NCBI GenBank assembly: GCA_930367205.1
Contig: OV884009.1
Coordinates: forward strand, 35,907,841-35,971,840
DNA from: Acanthosoma haemorrhoidale
Lineage: Eukaryota; Arthropoda; Insecta; Hemiptera; Acanthosomatidae
Length of the DNA: 64,000 nt
Direction: 5' to 3'
In this document: positions 58,407 through 64,000 of the stretch, piece after piece
Numbering within the stretch: the first letter of the stretch is position 1
How the letters are laid out: each line of letters opens with the position of its first letter
The notes under the pieces: model-generated
The model's database searches: none
Told to the model about the DNA's origin: nothing
Seen by the model: the letters and a program-made list of their open reading frames with translations, nothing else
Made by a program: the position numbers and the translations under genes

Positions 58407-58440
58407 CCTGAGGAAGGCGTGAGAATGGCCGAAATCTCCG
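58407..58440 (+). ncRNA. Hammerhead-like motif of Penelope type, best of the window
   Basis: CTGAGGA (a match to the CUGANGA core) is followed by AGGC, an 8-base loop, GGCC and then GAAA, so a 3-bp GGC/GCC stem II can be drawn in the right place. The cleavage-site half of the ribozyme is not confidently identified and one base remains unpaired next to the core, so activity is doubtful. The CTGAGGAAGGC...GGCCGAAA pattern is common at ends of Penelope-like elements. Confidence 0.35.
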
Positions 58441-58941
58441 CCCGACGCCGTCAAATGACTCTCAAACAGCCCTGTATAGCAATAGTGCGTGGGGTGAAAG
58501 GATCTTGTCGTCATTTACGTTACAGTGCCTACAACTTCTCCGTTGGATTTCATCCGTGAACCATCAAATGCGGCGAAGCTTACATCACTGCAGATCCTAA
58601 CCCCTCCCCGGCATAGTTTCATTTTCAACTGGCAAAAGAATAGTTCTTTTGAACTGTGCTTAGTAAAATTTCATTTATTGTTCTTTTATCAACATCCCGG
58701 TGAGTTTCACCTTAGATTCAAAGGTCTCACAACAGCAAAGACGGGGAAACAATTCACAATAATGGCATAGCTTACAGTAAACACTTTGTGCTTGTACAGG
58801 AAGGGTTACGGATGGAGGCAGGATTGTAGCAATTAATGAACAAAACAAAAAATTATTCCGGGACTTAGCCTGCTTCGGATAATTATAATAAACATATTAT
58901 GTAGCAATGTTCTGCCAGTTATAATAAGAAAACAAAATATA

Positions 58942-59577
58942 CAGAGGGGTCCAAAAAAATGCATCCACTGGTTAACATTCCATAACTTGCAAACTAATTG
59001 ACGGAGTTGTCTCATTTTTTGTGAAAGTGTAGCTTAAAGTCCAACTTAAAGATATCACTGTAGGTGTTCGAAATGGTCACCATTAACATCCACACACAAA
59101 CGATGCCGCCGAACGGCAGCACGAACTACTGACTGCAACGTGTTCAATTGGATATTTGCACATGACTTTACGATGGGTTCTCGAAGTTCATCCAATGTGC
59201 GTGGCTTTTGTCCAGTGTTCCCCACAGGCAAAAGTCCAGAGGAGTTAGGTCTGGGGAACGTGGTGGATACTCTATAGCACCTCTACGTGTACCTTTAAGT
59301 ACCTTTCGTACTTAAATACCACTTTAAAACAGACTTCCTTTCATCAAATGTAAGCCTTACGCCAGCCATGTTCACTCGAGTAACAAGGTACAACTAACAA
59401 TAAAACACTAACTATCTGGCGACTGTCATCTGACAAAACGAAACAACGCAATACAACGCTTGTATGGCGATTGCCGGAACTACAAACTATTACACTACCA
59501 AAAATGAGACAATTCCGTCAATTAGTTTGCAAGTTATGGACTTTTAAACAGTGGATACATTTTTTTGGACCCCTCTG
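58942..59577 (-). mobile_element. Internally deleted DNA transposon, Tc1/mariner superfamily, with about 80-bp TIRs
   Basis: The two ends are inverted copies of each other over about 80 bases. They begin cagaggggtccaaaaaaatg on the left and, inverted, on the right with few mismatches, and each is bordered by TA. Length is 636 bp. On the minus strand a start MAGVRLTFDERKSVLKWYL (near 59370) is followed after a gap and stops by PPRSPDLTPLDFCLWG, then VKSCANIQLNTLQSVVRAAV and a HRLCVDVNGDHFEHL end. The last two are the third catalytic block and C-terminus of a DDE transposase. The middle of the gene, with the first catalytic residues, is deleted, so the copy is non-autonomous. Confidence 0.88.
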
Positions 59578-59589
59578 TATATATAGTAT

Positions 59590-59960
59590 GTCTATTTGGA
59601 AGGTTATGAGGTGATAAAAAGTAAAGGATCATCAGTTAAGGAAATAGGGAGAAAATTCGCGAGGTTTCCGGCTAAGTCAATGAAGGACCTTTCTAATGAT
59701 GCAGTCAACGGAATGTGGAAGTCAGAGAAACGGACGTAGGTCCATCGAGAACTATTGAAGAATTTGAATTATAGGAAGCTGGATATCTACGATGGATATT
59801 TGGAATTTATGATTTGGAACAGAAATGAGCAGAGAAATTGTCCATGGTGAGCTGGATAAAAGCAATTCGGTAACGCGGGGAAACCAGTGAAACCCAAATA
59901 AAAACCTAACCAAACAGTTCACGAGTCCCTTCATTGAGTTTTGCCAAAGGACCGTAGGTG
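59590..59960 (-). mobile_element. CR1-like LINE reverse transcriptase C-terminal fragment (family C relative)
   Basis: The minus strand gives MKGLVNCLVRFLFGFHWFPR near 59900, related to KMNCFVRLVFGNPR in family C at 13.97 kb. Nearer 59640-59730 it reads RFSDFHIPLTASLERSFIDL followed by LANFLPISLTDDP, the counterpart of the RSFxxLAxxLWNSLP C-terminal block. Frameshifts separate the pieces. It directly abuts the right end of the DNA transposon. Confidence 0.7.
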
Positions 59961-61740
59961 AGAGATTAAAAATCGAGCTCCTTATCTGTACTCTCCAGAA
60001 ACTGCTTGATTTTACTTGAATTAAAGGGTTGGGGTCAAAGTAGATAGTATCCCTTAGTAGGTATTCGAGAGGCCGTATGGCTTAGTACTTGGTCTAGAGT
60101 TAGGCTCTTCCAAGTCCAGCAGGGGCTTTTAAGTATATACCTGAGCACATGCTTGGGTCGGGTTTATCATCTACGATTGACTCAAGTTGTGCAGGAGCTC
60201 CCGGCGGGGATTTACTGTCCAATATTTACTTCTTTGCTTTATGTAAAGCTGAACATAGTTGTAAGAGAACGGACATATAACTGAGGCTTGACACTATGAA
60301 ACTCTGCATGATCAAGCGAGTTTATATGTTATAGACCCAAAAAATGGTTAAAATCAATCATTCAGAACTATAAAATCCAAATATACAGGAATACTTAAAT
60401 AGATAACGGGCAATGCCCACATTATATAATAGACAATTGACGATTGGACTAGAGCCATGTCATAACTTTTAATCTTACGAATTTAGAATAACCGAAAAAC
60501 GTACTTGTCACGACCAATTTACAATTGGCTGTCAGATCAAGTAAACTCATCAACATCTCATTCGTGACAGCATACTGCCGGCTTAACTAGGGCAAACAAT
60601 GTCAGCGCAACATTACTCACTTCAATTGCAAACCTCATTTGTAAATGAGATGTAATATAGAAATGAGAAATATAATTCATCCTATAGTTAGAGAATTAAT
60701 AATAGTTTTAGTGATTGTATTTTAAGAAACTATTCATTTCGTTATTCACTATCAGTAATGCATGGATAAAAAAAAATTTATTTGTATTTCATTATTTATT
60801 AAAATTTATTTTCTACTTGTTATTATATTTTTCCTTTTATCCTTTATGTATATATAAATAAAACTGTGTTTTGCTCTTTTTATTTACTTATTAGACCATT
60901 GGGATCAAGTATTCCGCTTAATAATATTAGGTACTTCCAATCAATAGAAAAAAATAAAAATGTGATAGACAATGATGAGACTTGCCTTGGCAATAATTTA
61001 CCAGTTTATGCGAAAATTAAATTGATAATTTTAAATGTATATGAGCTTTGTTAGTATATATAAATAATTAAAAATAAATATTTTTAAATCAATGTTCATT
61101 TGTGACAAATGTTTATTGTGAGATTATAATCAGGAGGTAACTGAGATTGTATAGCATTATATAATGTTTTCCTCAACACACAGGGTGGACAAAACACGTC
61201 TAAGAAAACGCCTTTAGTTAAAGATGTATAAAAGTATAAGATTTTATATTTTTTTAAAAGCCGTATTAAATGTCAGAGCTTATGGCCTCCATGAAGCTTT
61301 ATTTACTGCAGTGAATGTCTCTCACGATGGCGGCCTATGGGGAGTTCCTGAGTATTTCAATTTAACAGAGACAGGGTGGAAGAAAATAATACTCCCTTCA
61401 CTCAACGTAATATGTAATATTATTTCGCATTTTTTTAATACTGGCATGCCTCATGTTTAATAAATATTCTCCATATTATGTTAGTTTCCTCGAGGGAGCC
61501 AACATCGCTTTGCATATTTATCTCCATACTATATTAATACGGAATGATTAAAATATCTAATTATGCAAATTGGGCACCCAAAAATAAAAATTGGCCAAAA
61601 CTGATTGTCAAAACACCCCGAGGGGGGAGGACACCCGCCGCGGGGTAGGGTCTCTACAACCTGGCCGCTGTCCGGCGAGCGTCAAGATATAAAATAGGTG
61701 GACCTGTGGTTTTTGACCTTTGCCAGCGGCCTAGTCGGCG
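59961..61740. other. Mostly AT-rich non-coding DNA
   Basis: At 60070-60135 gaggccgtatggcttagtac and following bases faintly resemble a tRNA-type A box but without a convincing B box. At about 61183 the word cacagggtgg recalls ends of some DNA transposons. The 78-codon frame at 61224-61460 has no domain. A GC-rich pocket lies at 61615-61690. Confidence 0.35.
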
Positions 61741-62345
61741 GCTGATCTGACTCCATAAGATCTTAGAAGGTGTGCCCCGACAGTGCACTATGTTCAGGAG
61801 AAGAGGAACAGGATAGTTATTATTGGTAGTTTATATGGTCTTGGAATGACGGCGAATCACCACTCGGTATCAAAGGGTAGGCGAAAACCGGAGAAAGGGA
61901 GACTGGATCACTGGGGGAGACGCTACAAGGTAAAGCTTGCAAGGCTCCAGAAAAAGGCCAAAGGCACTATGGACATAAGTGGGGATGATGTGCTATGCCA
62001 GGAACTCTTGACTAGCATATCTATTTACAGTAAATCGCGAGGCTACGTCCGTTTTAGGCGACGGGGAGGGCCATAGAATAAGTGTTACGAAATAAGAAGT
62101 TGACAAGAGGATTTGGATGAGTAGATTTGGAAAATCTCGACGGTATAAGGAGAAGAACAGTTAGTTTATCGAGATCACTGTGATTGGATGAGTGTAATGG
62201 AGGGGTCGTTACTTCAGTTCTGAGGACTTTGGAATAGAACGTTTGGATTCGTTTGATGTTCAAACGCTGTCCCCTCTAGTCCTATCCCAGTCCAATTCGG
62301 TTTCATCTACTATTTGTATACGTGAAGAGTTTCTGTTAAGTAATC
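61741..62345 (-). mobile_element. Jockey-type LINE 3' end (family B, longest copy)
   Basis: On the minus strand the frame near 62160-62263 reads NIKRIQTFYSKVLRTEV, the same IKRIQxFxSKVLRT motif as family A, followed by RFSKSTHPNPLVNFLF (the terminal HPNPL block). Toward 61741 the UTR matches the fragment at 1590-1740. It is diverged and broken. The 97-codon plus-strand frame over it is an antisense by-product. Confidence 0.75.
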
Positions 62346-64000
62346 TGCCTAACTTTCTAAAATATCAAACCGTAAAGTAGCCTGAACGTTTATTTATATT
62401 TAATGAATTAAAACGTTTTTAGTTTTTAGCGATTAAAATTAATTAAGGGTTAAATTATATATCTTTTAAATAAATATAAACGTAACTAAAGATGTAAAGG
62501 TCAAGAATAATAGCAATTGTAGTATCATAAATAAGTAAGTTATGGTTGCGAAAAACCACTCGGAATTTCAATCAGTATTAATTCATTTATTGTTTAAACA
62601 ATGTAAGTCACTAAAAAGCGGACCTCCACTAGATAAAAATAAATTATTATTAATTAAATTATTGACATATAAAGCTATAAGTACCGGCTTGGAGCGTATT
62701 AGATACATTAGAGTTTAAGACATAAAATGATTCTTTTTCATTTTGAACATGGAATAAGAAAAGGAACAACTCGCTGAGGTGAAAGTTGTTTTGAATTTAT
62801 AGAAAAAATTAACTTCTACAACTTCAGTATTGTACATGTAGATTTTTAAATGCGGCTTCAGAAATATTAGAAAACTTCGAAACGTTGCAAAATTAACATA
62901 AAGTATCCGCGAAGGATTTTTTGAAGGCCTACGTGGTTTTACGTCGTTACATTGGTGCAATTCATCTGGGATATTTTCATAGCCAAAGCTCAGGAAACTA
63001 TTAAGAGTAAATTTCAACAATATTCGTCTTGACATGAAGTTGAACAACGAGATAAGTTAACAGTGGACCATAAACGCCTCACTGATAATACCATAAACAA
63101 GATCCGTTCTTCCAAACGTGGAGCTAAGGTGTCAGATTTCGTGTATCCATTAGTCTGAGAGAGTAACAAAAGAGCCGTCTCCAAGCCACTTCAAGCAGTC
63201 ATAAACACTAGCTCATAAGGATTTAAGCTACCAACTAAGGAGAATTAAATTACTAAATCAAGTACGTTCAAAGTAAGTCACAAAAACCTGTCTACCGCTT
63301 TAAAACCATAGTGGATCATCAAACAAAACCAAGTGGGGATAACTAATCAAAGACCACTCTCTTGCTTTCTCTCATTCAGTTCCTATCAAGCAATGATAGC
63401 TGTCCTGGAAGTCACTTGGATAAACGAAAAGTACTGCAGTCTACAGGAGATTAAAAAAGAAATCAACAGCCAGCAGTAATAAAGAAGACAATATATTGAG
63501 CTCATATAATCATTAAACCATACTGCAGTACTTAATTATATGAGATCAAGTACTTATTATTTATTATATTTATTTTATTTGCACATAATTTTGATGCAAA
63601 TAAATTACTCAATTCAATTGGGTCATTGTTCAATATACCGGTCTTTCAGGGAAGAAAGATTATTAAAGTTAAATATTTGTATTACTCGATAGTAAGCGTA
63701 CCCAGAAACGTAAGAAGGAATAAGAATTAGCTACCCGAATAAAACGGTTATTTTCACTGCTTTAAGTGTGCTCTCAACGAACGCAACCAGCCCACAATCT
63801 TCGACCCCCCTCCCCTCGAGCTCGGCTATCGCATGCTCCTCCTATTGATATTCGCGAACCAGTGAGCCTGCCATTGGATTTATGTCCCATTGGCGTGAGC
63901 GGAAACCTCTGGCCAGGCCACTGGTAGTCTCACCACTTAGTACTAGTAGATTACTAATTGAATTGATTGGACGTCTCAGGGCGTTGACCATTCGTAATTT
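62346..64000. other. Non-coding DNA to the window end
   Basis: The longest unexplained frame is 110 codons on the minus strand (62715-63047). It has no recognisable domain and a phenylalanine/lysine-rich end, so it is probably chance. The part 63770-63945 is less AT-rich and has two inverted CCAAT-type words (gccattggattt, cccattggcg) close together, a possible promoter or conserved element. No repeat copies elsewhere. Confidence 0.35.

Noticed and set aside
60070..60135. tRNA-like sequence
   Set aside because: An A-box-like word is present but no B box or cloverleaf can be drawn.
62715..63047. 110-codon minus-strand frame
   Set aside because: No domain, AT-driven Phe/Lys/Asn-rich composition and no splice or promoter support.

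Overview
This is animal, most likely insect, nuclear DNA. It is AT-rich, and no bacterial-type operons, rRNA genes or functional tRNA genes are visible. The repeat fauna (jockey-type and CR1-type LINE fragments, a Ty3/Gypsy LTR retrotransposon, mariner/Tc1-like elements, tRNA-derived SINE-like pieces) is typical of arthropods. I cannot name the species from sequence alone. No host protein gene can be identified with confidence. The window reads as intergenic or long-intron DNA that has absorbed many transposable elements.

The only intact protein genes belong to a Ty3/Gypsy LTR retrotransposon at 34506-38352. It has 185-bp LTRs that differ at 2 positions and are bounded by AGTTAA/TTAACT. It carries a primer binding site, a gag gene with two CCHC zinc knuckles, a pol gene (protease, reverse transcriptase, RNase H) and a polypurine tract. 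Two things are unusual. The gag and pol frames are the same frame separated by a single TGA, and the element has no integrase although its LTRs are nearly identical.

The commonest repeat is jockey-type family A. It is present as at least 14 5'-truncated copies in both orientations, at about 4.0, 12.6, 22.5, 25.0, 26.6, 28.4, 33.6, 38.5, 39.0, 40.7, 49.8, 54.9, 56.4 and 58.2 kb. The longest copies keep the C-terminal end of the reverse transcriptase ORF followed by a UTR of roughly 330 bp. Related jockey pieces (family B) lie at 1.6, 5.9, 45.9, 51.1, 55.4 and 62 kb, and other jockey fragments at 15.1 and 21 kb. CR1-like LINE 3' halves (families C and D) lie on the minus strand at 13.2-14.8, 16.3-16.6, 28.8-29.1, 32.4-33.2, 40.3-41.3 and 59.6-60 kb. 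One family A copy is inserted inside a family D copy with a clear 15-bp target duplication.

DNA transposons are broken. There is an internally deleted mariner (30497-31349), a deleted Tc1/mariner-superfamily element with about 80-bp terminal inverted repeats (58942-59577), and two transposase remnants (17.6 kb and 44.1 kb). Motifs resembling the hammerhead-like signature of Penelope-like elements occur at six or more places. Simple repeats include a 68-bp GA tract, a TA tract and a 12-copy minisatellite with a 29-bp unit.

The rest is unique AT-rich sequence. A few GC-richer islands (about 9.6-9.9, 21.9-22.1, 27.85-28.1, 39.65-40.1, 54.1-54.3 and 63.8-63.95 kb) look like candidate regulatory or conserved non-coding DNA. 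Two short open stretches (11.2 kb plus strand, 20.2 kb minus strand) are possible exons but unproven.
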